DNA of 64,000 nt. Origin: Paenibacillus sp. FSL R5-0517. GTDB taxonomy: Bacteria; Bacillota; Bacilli; Paenibacillales; Paenibacillaceae. Below, piece by piece: positions 20,417 to 29,695 of the stretch. The stretch is from the NCBI RefSeq assembly GCF_037974355.1, contig NZ_CP150235.1, forward strand, positions 930,001-994,000, written 5' to 3'. The position numbers were made by a program, and so were the translations under genes. Below the pieces are notes generated by a model, which did not search any database, was not told the DNA's origin, and saw only the letters and a program-made list of their open reading frames with translations. Each line of letters opens with the position of its first letter. Position 1 is the first letter of the stretch.

Positions 20417-21523
20417 ATGCGGGTATTCGAACTGTATTTAAGACGTATTTTCAAGCGAAAACTTACCTTTATCTTAATCTTGTTGTTGCCAGTTGTATTT
20501 ACGTATTCTGTAGTAGCGCAATATGAGGAAGCAACCAAGGTCACACTTACGATGTATGTAGAAGATTCAGCTGTGAATTCTTATATCACGGATATGCTGA
20601 AGAAGCAGAATGTCACCATTACTCAAGCAGCTTCGGCAGATGATGCTATTCATCATAGTACCAATCTGGGAATTGTATTCCCTTCAAGCACTCAGGACAT
20701 ATTTAATGATCCGGATCTGCTCAAGGTGAATAGTTACGTGAATGAGCAGAATTTCAATTCAAACTCGTTGGAGATTAAACTGAATAGTGTATTCTCTGTT
20801 TTAAAAACATTGGCCAAAAATGCCACCAGTGAAGAATCATTAACCGCAGGTATGAAAGAAGCTGCAGCAACCAAAGCTCCAATACAAGTGGAACAGAAGA
20901 TTCTTGGAAACCCTAATGCGGTGGTATTAACGAGTTCATTCAATATGATTGTGTTTATCATTATGTTCCTTACAATGACCAATACACTATTATTCCTTGG
21001 TGATAAGGTGCATACCACGACCCAGCGTTTATTACTGGCAGCGAGCAGTAAATTGAGCTACTATGTGCAGACCGTAAGTGTGTTTGCAGTCATCGGTGTA
21101 GGACAATTTATACTTATGATTGCTCTGATGACCGGAGTTTTCCAAATTGATCTGTCTTTATCGTTCGGAGAACTTCTATTGCTCGTGTTGGCGTATGGAT
21201 TACTCAATATGATCGCGGCAGGTATTGGGTTACTGCTTGTAAGTCGTACAACCAAAATGTCTACCGGGCGGTTGCTTATTACCGTAGTATCGCTTCCTCT
21301 GGCGATGTTAGGCGGAACACTCTGGCCAAGTTCAATTATGCCTGAAGGCATGCAAAAGATTGCAAGTGTATTGCCTACCCATTGGATTACAGAGTTGAAC
21401 AATGAGATGTTCAGTGGGTTTACAGGTAACAGTAGCATGATTACAGTGCATATTATCAGTTTGTTCGTCTGTGCTGCGGTTATTTTTGTACTACTGACAA
21501 GAGTGAGAACGGAAGATATTTAA
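20417..21523 (+). CDS. ABC-2 type exporter permease
   Basis: A 368-residue membrane protein of the same shape as its neighbour: N-terminal anchor, ~160-residue outer domain starting 'KVTLTMYVEDSAVN', then five to six membrane segments to the C-terminus. AAGGAGG at 20401-20407 lies nine bases before the ATG at 20417; the frame extending back to 20378 would overlap the preceding gene. It is the second membrane half of the exporter. An 80-base gap with an imperfect hairpin and no T-run separates it from the first synthase gene, so read-through is expected. Confidence 0.9.
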   Translation: MRVFELYLRRIFKRKLTFILILLLPVVFTYSVVAQYEEATKVTLTMYVEDSAVNSYITDMLKKQNVTITQAASADDAIHHSTNLGIVFPSSTQDIFNDPDLLKVNSYVNEQNFNSNSLEIKLNSVFSVLKTLAKNATSEESLTAGMKEAAATKAPIQVEQKILGNPNAVVLTSSFNMIVFIIMFLTMTNTLLFLGDKVHTTTQRLLLAASSKLSYYVQTVSVFAVIGVGQFILMIALMTGVFQIDLSLSFGELLLLVLAYGLLNMIAAGIGLLLVSRTTKMSTGRLLITVVSLPLAMLGGTLWPSSIMPEGMQKIASVLPTHWITELNNEMFSGFTGNSSMITVHIISLFVCAAVIFVLLTRVRTEDI

Positions 21524-21603
21524 GCTCTTCCAGCGTATAAAATATAGCAGAACCTCGTTTTCCCGGTACATCCTCGAATGAAGGGAGATGCCGGGGATAC
21601 ACG

Positions 21604-24285
21604 ATGGAGATCGGAGGACGGATTATCTTGACCATTCAGGTTGCGCAAACCATCGAATTATCCAATCTATCATCTCTACACGAAAAAATTTTGTATGCCG
21701 AGAAACATCGTAAGAACTACGATATATTCTTCACCGTGAAATATGATTCTAAGTGGGCGGCTTGTAATATAGCTGATGCTATTGAACGAGTAATGGAAGG
21801 CCATAAAGCTTTAGGATTAACCATTGTACAGAAGGAGTCCCAATATGCTTTTTGTTCAAGGCTAAACACGCCTAATTCATTTAGAAGTCATATTTCTCTT
21901 CAGGATGTCAAACTGGATGTTTTTGAGGGAGAAGGGTTGGCAAAATACTATATAGATGAAGCGGAGTGCAGAATTGAATTTCTTATCCATCATCTGGTGT
22001 TTGATGGCGATTCGATGAACGAGTTCATGACCGCATTGGAATATTCAGTGCTTCATGGTGAGTTCTCTGTTCCTGCTGGTCTGTACGATATGCCAGAGAG
22101 GTCCCTAACAATTCGAAAAAAAGATTCATCGATGCTCCATGACTATTTCGAATCCTTTAAGTCCATATCCCATTTCTCTGCTCATGAGCCATTGGAAGAT
22201 CCCGTTTATGGAAAAGTCAAATTGTCATCACAAGTGTGGGAAGCCATAGGATCATTGGCACAAAAGCTCCGGATTACCAAATTTGGTGTCATATTATATG
22301 CAATAGCTCTTGCAACGGAGCGTAGGCAATCCCGTTTCGGGATAGTTATATCACGGCGGAATCATCAGACAGAACAAAATCAGATTGGTAATTATACAGA
22401 TGTTGTTCCGTATTCATTCCAACTGTCAGAACAGCTGAGTTACAAGGATAACGCCAAAGCTCTGTTCAAGAATTTTTTTGTGGCTATTGAATCTTCAAGT
22501 GCATTAACTTATGAGGAATATATGAATCTTATTGGCGTGAAGGGTTTTGACTTGGTCGTCTCTTATACACGAATGTCAGATCCAATTGCCCATTCTGAAG
22601 TGTTCTCAACCTTTGTTTTGGGAGATTATTTGTACAAATATGATAACCATACCCAATTCAATGAATATGAAGACGGTCTATATATGGAGTTTCGTTACGA
22701 TAACACGTTAGTAAAGGGCGTATGTGATTGTTTGGGAGAGATGGTACTTGAATTGGATATTATTAATCTCGATGAGCAGTTAAGTATGAGTGGGCAGGAA
22801 GTAAGTATCGAAACAGGTGAAGTTGAGCCAAAAAACAGCCCCACTATTAGTGCTGATAAAGCTCAGCGGAGTTCTACACTCCAACTTTTATTTGAGCGAT
22901 ATAACGAAGAAGATCATCTACTGGATACGGATATCACCTCTTTCGAGATTGCTCAGATCATTACAGATGCCTACGAGTACTATGACGTTCAATTGTCTTA
23001 CCATGATATTTATACTTCTTCTACAATTAAAGAATTGAAACAAAAACTCAGTAAAAAGTCCATTTCAGAACGGGAGGATGGACCAGAATCGACTAACCTT
23101 AATCATTATCATCTTCCTGGCTTTTTGAAAACAATCTTTATTGATAGCTTTCGTTTCATAAATACGGATATGTACAATGTAAGTTATGCTTTACGTCTAA
23201 CGTCTCAGTCAGCCAGCCATATGGAAAGGGTTAAAGAAGCTATTGAACAGGTTATTCAAGGAAATGATATTTTTTTCACTTCATTTGAAATGCAGGATGG
23301 CCAGTTTATAGCTTCAGTAATGCCTCAGCAGCAGGTACATATTGAGTGGGTGGATGTAGGAGATTTAAGCGATCTACAGCGAGATCAAGAAACACTTCGT
23401 ATACATCCTCACTCACAATTATGGGACTTCAAACTTGTTCATTTGAATTCCACAGGAGATATGTATCTGTACTTCAATATTCATCATATACTTATTGATC
23501 ATATGGGTATTCAAATCCTAAAAAATCAGATAACAGAGTGTTATAACAATCATAAACCTGTATATTCGCAATATGCTTCATTGGCAGAGGAGTACAGTCA
23601 TGCTACCTCTATAGCCCTCAAGCAATGGGAAAGTCTTCTTCCGTACAAACAATTCCACAATCCGGGTAAATCTTCTCTTGGTAGTGGATACTTTCATCCA
23701 TATCACTGGAACCTGGAGATAGGCATACCGAATTTCGAAGAGACAGAATTAAGGATACTAAACGTAGTCCATTATTCATTATCCAGGTATTTTGATTACG
23801 AAGAGGGATATATTGGTGCTGTCTATCATGGGCGTGTTATAGCACGAACCAGTCAGGTCATTGGTTCATTTGCCAGAGTCTTACCTTTGTTCTTCTCTAC
23901 TACGAATTCGGATATTCTGAAGAACAGTCTTTATATTGCAAGAATGAACCAAACGGTATCTTTAATGGATTTGAATGAACATGGATTTAATCTTTCCTAT
24001 CCTCGTGTTGTTTTTCAAACACTGCAAGAAGGGGAAGAGCCTGAGGATTCATCTATATTTGATCAAACGATTGAATTTGATGGATTATCCAAGTTTCAAA
24101 TTTTCGTTCAGCTGCGTAGAGGTTTTTCAAATTCCCAACTAAGTGTGTATATCGATAGTAACGTATATGACTCAGAAGAAGAAAGACGGATAATGGTTAC
24201 TTTTGAGCGATCTTTGAGGGAGTTTCAGATAATACCTATGGATATTGAAGGAGGGGTAACATCAGATGGACCTTCTTCAATCTAG
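21604..24285 (+). CDS. NRPS protein, condensation-carrier-condensation (no adenylation domain)
   Basis: An 893-residue synthase fragment. Residues ~1-400 form a condensation (C) domain with HHLVFDG at 129-135. Residues ~420-485 form a carrier domain whose phosphopantetheine Ser is Ser446 in the unusual motif DITS instead of GG(D/H)S. The downstream 'VQLSYHDIYTSSTIKEL' helix and its spacing support the assignment. Residues ~495-885 form a second C domain with HHILIDH at 627-633, in which the usual final Gly is His. No adenylation domain is present, so the carrier must be loaded in trans. The ATG at 21604 has a weak GGGG site; a TTG at 21628 has GGAGG ten bases upstream and may be the real start. 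The stop overlaps the next gene by 20 bases. Confidence 0.85.
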   Translation: MEIGGRIILTIQVAQTIELSNLSSLHEKILYAEKHRKNYDIFFTVKYDSKWAACNIADAIERVMEGHKALGLTIVQKESQYAFCSRLNTPNSFRSHISLQDVKLDVFEGEGLAKYYIDEAECRIEFLIHHLVFDGDSMNEFMTALEYSVLHGEFSVPAGLYDMPERSLTIRKKDSSMLHDYFESFKSISHFSAHEPLEDPVYGKVKLSSQVWEAIGSLAQKLRITKFGVILYAIALATERRQSRFGIVISRRNHQTEQNQIGNYTDVVPYSFQLSEQLSYKDNAKALFKNFFVAIESSSALTYEEYMNLIGVKGFDLVVSYTRMSDPIAHSEVFSTFVLGDYLYKYDNHTQFNEYEDGLYMEFRYDNTLVKGVCDCLGEMVLELDIINLDEQLSMSGQEVSIETGEVEPKNSPTISADKAQRSSTLQLLFERYNEEDHLLDTDITSFEIAQIITDAYEYYDVQLSYHDIYTSSTIKELKQKLSKKSISEREDGPESTNLNHYHLPGFLKTIFIDSFRFINTDMYNVSYALRLTSQSASHMERVKEAIEQVIQGNDIFFTSFEMQDGQFIASVMPQQQVHIEWVDVGDLSDLQRDQETLRIHPHSQLWDFKLVHLNSTGDMYLYFNIHHILIDHMGIQILKNQITECYNNHKPVYSQYASLAEEYSHATSIALKQWESLLPYKQFHNPGKSSLGSGYFHPYHWNLEIGIPNFEETELRILNVVHYSLSRYFDYEEGYIGAVYHGRVIARTSQVIGSFARVLPLFFSTTNSDILKNSLYIARMNQTVSLMDLNEHGFNLSYPRVVFQTLQEGEEPEDSSIFDQTIEFDGLSKFQIFVQLRRGFSNSQLSVYIDSNVYDSEEERRIMVTFERSLREFQIIPMDIEGGVTSDGPSSI

Positions 24286-25405
24286 CGAACTGACATATAT
24301 ACAACGAAAAATGTTTATCTGCAATCAATTGCCTGTGTATCGTTTGCCATTCATCTATGAAATTCCAGAACCTGTTAGTCTTAAGGAGGTCTGCACTGCT
24401 CTTTTAAAAACAATACAGGAGTGTCAAACCTTACAGACCCGGTATACCTATGATGCGGAGCACCGAATGTTTAATCAAGTTTATCACCGCCTGGATCCAC
24501 ATCAATTTGAAATTCCGCAGATCTATTTAGATGAACATCCCGAAATTTATTTGAAGCAAAGGAAAGAAATGATCGATCTTATCAAAGAATATCCCTGGAG
24601 AACTCAATTCGCAGAGTACAAACAAAAGATGTATTTACTAATTGAATTTCACCATATCTGTATTGACGGATGGGGAATTCGAAACTTTGAATCTATGTTT
24701 ATGGATCACCTTGCAGGGCGATCTCGGAATTCACCAGATACCGGCTTTGGTTTTTACCAACGAATTAATGAGTTACAAACCAACAAGTCTTCTTTTACTA
24801 AGGAAGAATTGTTAAGGCTATCTGGACAAAATATGCATGTAACAACTAAAAAAGGTCATTTGGAACGTCTAATAAAACAATTGAAACCTGAACAATTTCA
24901 ACATATTGAGAAAATTTCAACCTTGTTGAAAGTAACCAGAAATTCAGTTTTTCAAGGATTATGGGAATCGGTATTAGAACAGACTTGCACAGGCAGCGTG
25001 TATGGAACTATAGGTAATTGGCGTATGAGTATGGGAGCATTTCATGAGATTGGTTGTTTTGTACAGATGCAGTCCCGAAGAATTGTTAGGGGACGCGACA
25101 TTTTAGCAACGATCAAACAGATCTCCTTGGATAGTCTCAGTGCATTTGCAAAGCGTGGTAAGGAGCCACACACACTATGTACCAATGATTACCCAGTTGT
25201 CTATTCCTATGAAGAAGATATGTTCAGATACTTTCAATATATTCCTGCGGATAACTTAAACAAATTTGAACTATACATCCGTGTTTATCTAGTGAATGGT
25301 AACGCACAGATCGAAATCGAATATAATTCAAGCCAATACAGTGAAGAGCAAACTCGTTTTATGTTAGATCTATTTGATACAACGCTGGAAAACTGTCTTG
25401 TCTGA
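24266..25405 (+). CDS. Stand-alone NRPS condensation domain
   Basis: A 379-residue single-domain protein with the active-site HHICIDG motif (about residues 129-135). Its N-terminal 'LTYIQRKMFICNQLP' resembles the C1 motif region, and the later 'GTIGNWRMSMGAF..IGCFVQ' segment corresponds to the C5/C6 region. It is shorter than a full C domain (~450 residues) because the connecting loops are compact. GGAGGGG lies nine bases before the ATG, and the gene overlaps the previous one. It presumably joins substrates held on carrier domains of neighbouring proteins; whether it acts as a free C domain or an esterification domain cannot be read from sequence. Confidence 0.85.
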   Translation: MDLLQSSELTYIQRKMFICNQLPVYRLPFIYEIPEPVSLKEVCTALLKTIQECQTLQTRYTYDAEHRMFNQVYHRLDPHQFEIPQIYLDEHPEIYLKQRKEMIDLIKEYPWRTQFAEYKQKMYLLIEFHHICIDGWGIRNFESMFMDHLAGRSRNSPDTGFGFYQRINELQTNKSSFTKEELLRLSGQNMHVTTKKGHLERLIKQLKPEQFQHIEKISTLLKVTRNSVFQGLWESVLEQTCTGSVYGTIGNWRMSMGAFHEIGCFVQMQSRRIVRGRDILATIKQISLDSLSAFAKRGKEPHTLCTNDYPVVYSYEEDMFRYFQYIPADNLNKFELYIRVYLVNGNAQIEIEYNSSQYSEEQTRFMLDLFDTTLENCLV

Positions 25406-25419
25406 AAGGGGGATTTCTG

Positions 25420-27027
25420 TTGAATGTATTAGAAGAATTAGATTGGAGTTTCAACACGCATAAGGAGAAAATTGCGATTAAGGATTCCTCAAAGACGCTG
25501 ACGTATGGTCAATTGGATATACTGACAGCCAAGGTAGCAGAACATTTAATGTGGCAAAAAATAGCCAATGAAGATGTGGTAACTATTGAGGCGGAGGATA
25601 AGTTGGAGGCGATCATTCTCATGCTTGGAGTTGTCCGAGCGGGGGCTGCATATTGCGTCATTCCACAAGACTATCCGAATCATCGCAAAAATAAAATGCG
25701 TACTAAAGTGAATGGCAAAGTCGTACTTCGTAGTCTTAATGAAATAGAGAAGCAAGAGTGTGCTCGTCAAAATGTGTTACAAGACGTATTGGGGGTACAG
25801 CAAGCTTCTCGCCAAGCCAACAGTCTTTTATACATTATCTTCACTTCTGGATCAACTGGCGAGCCTAAGGCTGTAGCTATTGAAGATCGATCTATTGAAA
25901 AAATTGTGAGACAAAATGAATTCTACGAAGGCAATGTAATTGGTCAATTTGCTCCTCTTGAATTCGATGCATCCGTCTACGAAATTTTTGGCGGATTGCT
26001 GAATGGGATGACACTTAGAATGGTAAGTAAGGATGATAGTCTAGACTTTGATATCCTCCCAGAGATTTTGGAAGAGATCGATACGGTATTTCTGACAACA
26101 CGATTGTTTAATCTATATGTTGAAGAATGTGTGGAGGACTTGAGCAAGTTGCAACTCATCTTAACGGGGGGTGAACGTGCTTCCATCAAACATCTGCATG
26201 AAGCGGCGCAATATTGCAATGTGTACAATGTGTATGGCCCAACGGAGACCACAGTCTTTGCCACCCGATATAAGGTAATTGGGGATGAAACAGAGATTCC
26301 AATCGGGAAGATGTTTGACCAGGGAAATTCTCTCATTCTGGATGAAAGTGGCATACCGGTTAACCGTGGAGAACAAGGACAGTTATTGTTATCTGACTCA
26401 GGTTTGATGAGAGGCTACATCGACAATGACCAAGCGAATGAAAAAGCGTTTGCGTACTGGGAGGGGCAACGCTATTATCGGACAGGCGATGTTGTTTATG
26501 AGAGTGCTGGAGGGGAATTGAACTATGTCGAGCGAGCAGATCGGCAGGTTAAAGTCTCTGGATATCGGATTGAACTTGGCGAGATTGAACGTTGTGCATA
26601 CAACTATGGCCTAAATAAAGAGTGTTTGGCTCATTACGATGGTACACGGCTGTACCTGTTTGTAACAGATATGATCGAACTCGAACCATTCCGTCAGCAT
26701 CTTCGCAATATACTGCCAGATTATATGATACCAACAGTTAAGGTGGTGGGCAAAATCCCGATGAATAACAATGGTAAAACAGACATGCAAGCAATGAACC
26801 GACATAAAGATCAGGAGTCCAAAAGTGTAAACAAGGTTGCAGAAGTAATGACAAGTGTACTCCAAAGTGAGCTAATCATGAGTAAGACTTTTTTGGAGCT
26901 GGGTGGTGACTCTATTAAAGCAATGGAAGTCATCTGGAAATTAGGAGGAGAGGGTTATCCGATAGATCTGGATATGCTATTTACACGCACCTTAGGAGAG
27001 ATTGTGAATGATGTCAAAGCCGGCTAG
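25420..27027 (+). CDS. NRPS adenylation-carrier didomain protein
   Basis: A 535-residue protein starting at TTG (AAAGGGGG upstream). The adenylation domain (residues ~10-450) has A3 FTSGSTGEPKA, A4 FDASVYE, A5 NVYGPTETT, A7 YRTGD, A8 RQVKVSGYRIELGEIE and the A10 Lys in NGKTD. The carrier (~460-530) has Ser498 in LGGDSIK. Reading the specificity pocket against GrsA by eye gives roughly D-A-Y-L-L-G-V-V-F-K, which suggests a branched aliphatic amino acid; this is tentative. The A domain is compact, with a short A2-A3 segment. It lacks a C domain and must work with the free or tandem C domains around it. Confidence 0.9.
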   Translation: MNVLEELDWSFNTHKEKIAIKDSSKTLTYGQLDILTAKVAEHLMWQKIANEDVVTIEAEDKLEAIILMLGVVRAGAAYCVIPQDYPNHRKNKMRTKVNGKVVLRSLNEIEKQECARQNVLQDVLGVQQASRQANSLLYIIFTSGSTGEPKAVAIEDRSIEKIVRQNEFYEGNVIGQFAPLEFDASVYEIFGGLLNGMTLRMVSKDDSLDFDILPEILEEIDTVFLTTRLFNLYVEECVEDLSKLQLILTGGERASIKHLHEAAQYCNVYNVYGPTETTVFATRYKVIGDETEIPIGKMFDQGNSLILDESGIPVNRGEQGQLLLSDSGLMRGYIDNDQANEKAFAYWEGQRYYRTGDVVYESAGGELNYVERADRQVKVSGYRIELGEIERCAYNYGLNKECLAHYDGTRLYLFVTDMIELEPFRQHLRNILPDYMIPTVKVVGKIPMNNNGKTDMQAMNRHKDQESKSVNKVAEVMTSVLQSELIMSKTFLELGGDSIKAMEVIWKLGGEGYPIDLDMLFTRTLGEIVNDVKAG

Positions 27028-28483
27028 TGATAGTGAAAAAAGAATCATTAATAGCAGTTTACTGAATCCTACGGCTTACAATATTCCCATGATTGTGAAG
27101 TTTGGGGAAGGGCTCAATGTTGCCAAAATGTATAATCTGCTTACATTATACTTTGAACAATTTGATATTTTCCGGACTTCCTATCGAATTGCTTCTGACA
27201 TTGAGAGATGGATCACGGCAGAAGTACCTACAATTGAAATTTGCTCACAGTCTAAGTTTGAACCTCAAGCAATGCTCGATGCTCACTTGATATCGGTGGA
27301 AGATAAAGAGTTAGTCAAAATTGTATTATGTAAGGTGGCTGATGAAACCAATGATTACCTTTTTGTTAATGTACATCATGCGTTACTTGATGGCTTAAGT
27401 ATTAATCTATTTTTGCAAGATGTGATTGCAGCATATCTCTCGGATGAGCCATTGGCCTTCCAATGCAGTTCGGTGGAAGAACATAAGGATTCTAATATTA
27501 ACTCACAGCGTAATACAGTTGATTTTGGAGAATATGAAGGATTTAAATCTCGGTTGCTCAACAAACAGATTGAGCATGTGAACTATCGAAGTGAAACTGT
27601 GAAACTGGGAAGTATGGTCAAACACAAATACACGGATTTCTCTTTATGTCTGACTGCTTTTGCAATCAGTGTAGCCGGCTGGCTGAACCATAACTCCGTG
27701 TATCTGGCTTATCCGTATCTGGGTAGAAATCAGACCAATTTTAGAGCACTTGGAAACTTTGTTCAGTTAGTTCCTTTTCATAAGAGGTTTGATACACAGC
27801 ATTATTCAAGCGTGGAGCAACTCACTGCAGAAGTTCAACAACAGATATTCAAGGATCTGACAACGAGCAGCCATTATGATGCTGTGAGATATCGGGAGTC
27901 CATGAAATGTATGAACATTTTTCGGGATATCATATTTGACTACAAATCAGGAAGTCTGATCGAGACTACGCTTAGTCATGAGCATGCAATAACACTCCAT
28001 GAAATCGAGACATATCGCGATGAAAAATATGGTCTTCACTTCTCGATATATAAACAACTGAATGAACTTCATATAACAATGATATCCAGCGAATATAGTT
28101 CGGAAGACATGGAACAACTGTTATCTATTTTTAGTCGTAATGTCCATGCATTATACGCTGATACGGAAATAGGGCTGGATCAAATGTTACGTTTGAAAGA
28201 TGAAACTAAGACAGATGGAGATAACGCTTCTCCAAACGTTATCTTAAGAGAAGATAACTATGAAGTTATATACAAAGAGGTATCCGGGATGGTATGCACA
28301 TTGCTGAATGAACAGACTGTACATGCAGAAGAGAGCTTTTTTGATCTCGGTATGGATTCGACACTCTTGGTAAAGTTCAAAAAAAGAATACGAGAACAAT
28401 TCAAAGTGAATTTAAAAATAAGTGATTTCTTTAACCACTATACTTCCGAAATGCTGACACATAAAATTCTTGAACGATTATAA
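27008..28483 (+). CDS. NRPS condensation-carrier didomain protein
   Basis: A 491-residue protein. Residues ~1-400 form a C domain with HHALLDG at about 123-129. Residues ~415-490 form a carrier with Ser451 in LGMDSTLL, closer to acyl-carrier (polyketide) type than to GGDS peptidyl carriers. It overlaps the A-carrier gene by 20 bases, which implies coupled translation. The next gene is the trans acyltransferase, so this carrier may be the junction between the peptide and polyketide parts. The ATG at 27008 has GGAGAG seven bases upstream; a second ATG follows at 27011. Confidence 0.85.
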   Translation: MMSKPASDSEKRIINSSLLNPTAYNIPMIVKFGEGLNVAKMYNLLTLYFEQFDIFRTSYRIASDIERWITAEVPTIEICSQSKFEPQAMLDAHLISVEDKELVKIVLCKVADETNDYLFVNVHHALLDGLSINLFLQDVIAAYLSDEPLAFQCSSVEEHKDSNINSQRNTVDFGEYEGFKSRLLNKQIEHVNYRSETVKLGSMVKHKYTDFSLCLTAFAISVAGWLNHNSVYLAYPYLGRNQTNFRALGNFVQLVPFHKRFDTQHYSSVEQLTAEVQQQIFKDLTTSSHYDAVRYRESMKCMNIFRDIIFDYKSGSLIETTLSHEHAITLHEIETYRDEKYGLHFSIYKQLNELHITMISSEYSSEDMEQLLSIFSRNVHALYADTEIGLDQMLRLKDETKTDGDNASPNVILREDNYEVIYKEVSGMVCTLLNEQTVHAEESFFDLGMDSTLLVKFKKRIREQFKVNLKISDFFNHYTSEMLTHKILERL

Positions 28484-28498
28484 GGAGGATAACTCGAT

Positions 28499-29659
28499 AT
28501 GAAAATTGCATTAATGTTGGCAGGACAAGGAACTAAAATTAGCGAGGAAGTAAAGGAAGCATGGCTGAAAAATAAACAAACACTAAAATGGATTGAGCAA
28601 GCAGAGACACAGTTGCAGGAGCCGATCAGAGAGTGGTTCTGTTCTGATCTAAGCCAAGACACACGAAAAGCACAATTGGCAACCTATGTAGGGTCCATGT
28701 GCATGTATCAATTGTACCGGGAACATGTGGGTTTATATCCTAGCATCGTTCTTGGACACAGCCTGGGTGAGATTACAGCACTAACCATTGCAGGTGCTCT
28801 AAGCTATAGTGAGGGATTAAAACTGGTAGATGTGCGAGGAACTGCCATGAAAAAAGCAATTGATACACAAGAAAGTACGGGTATGACAGCTGTGTTTGCT
28901 TCACCGGAGAAGGTTGAATCGTGGTTGAGCGATAGACAAGATATCTATATAGCCAATTATAATTCTTCTAAGCAAACGGTCATTGCGGGTAAGAAGACTG
29001 ATCTACAGGACTTCGTCAAACAAAACAAGGTAGAGTCTGTTCCTTTAGGAGTCAGTGGCGCTTTTCATACTCATTACATGCAGGCAGCGGCAGACGAAGT
29101 TTACAATCAGTTGAACAGTTTCTCGTTTAACCCATATTGGAGTACTGAAGTCATTAGCAACGAATTCGCAAGACCGTATCAGCCTTCTAATGTTCAGAAG
29201 GGGATATCCAGTCAGATGGTAAATCCCGTCTGTTGGACACAGTCTGTAGATTATGCAGTGAAGCAGGGCATTCAAGTATTCATTGATTTATCCCCGAACG
29301 GAATGTTTGTCAAAATGCTTGGAAATCAGGTACAAGTGCACGCCCTCCACAACGAAGAGCAACTCTCAAAGCTTAGTAATGAACTGAAGGACGACATCGA
29401 AGTCAATAAAAACTACAGTGTCTTTTCGCGAGCACTAGGGATTATTGTCTCGACCAAAAATAATAATGAAGATTCGGAAGCATATGAAAATATTGTGATT
29501 AGTGGATATAACCAGATCAAATCACAGATTGGGAAAGAGGCAACGGCTGAGGATGTAGAAAAAACGTTATCCTTGTTGGAGCTCATTCTTCGGACCAAAA
29601 AAGTTCCAGAGGAACAAATCATGCATTATCGTAACAAATTAGCCTGGAAAGCGGGATAA
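28499..29659 (+). CDS. Trans-acting acyltransferase (malonyl-CoA type)
   Basis: A 386-residue FabD-fold protein. Catalytic Ser88 is in GHSLGE and the His pair is in GAFHTHYM; the opening 'ALMLAGQGTK' is typical of polyketide AT domains. Neither polyketide synthase downstream contains an AT, so this enzyme must load their carriers, which defines a trans-AT system. The first ~295 residues cover the AT. The last ~90 residues are a helical, charged extension ('EDVEKTLSLLELILRTKKVPEEQI') not found in simple FabD, possibly a docking element. AGGAGG lies eight bases upstream. The exact extender (malonyl is expected) is inferred from family habit. Confidence 0.9.
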   Translation: MKIALMLAGQGTKISEEVKEAWLKNKQTLKWIEQAETQLQEPIREWFCSDLSQDTRKAQLATYVGSMCMYQLYREHVGLYPSIVLGHSLGEITALTIAGALSYSEGLKLVDVRGTAMKKAIDTQESTGMTAVFASPEKVESWLSDRQDIYIANYNSSKQTVIAGKKTDLQDFVKQNKVESVPLGVSGAFHTHYMQAAADEVYNQLNSFSFNPYWSTEVISNEFARPYQPSNVQKGISSQMVNPVCWTQSVDYAVKQGIQVFIDLSPNGMFVKMLGNQVQVHALHNEEQLSKLSNELKDDIEVNKNYSVFSRALGIIVSTKNNNEDSEAYENIVISGYNQIKSQIGKEATAEDVEKTLSLLELILRTKKVPEEQIMHYRNKLAWKAG

Positions 29660-29695
29660 ATTCCTGGAAGCTGATCAAGGAGAGGAGGAAAAGGA

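Noticed and set aside
21562..21595. Transcription terminator between exporter and synthase genes
   Set aside because: The hairpin is imperfect and has no T-run, so termination is not expected there.
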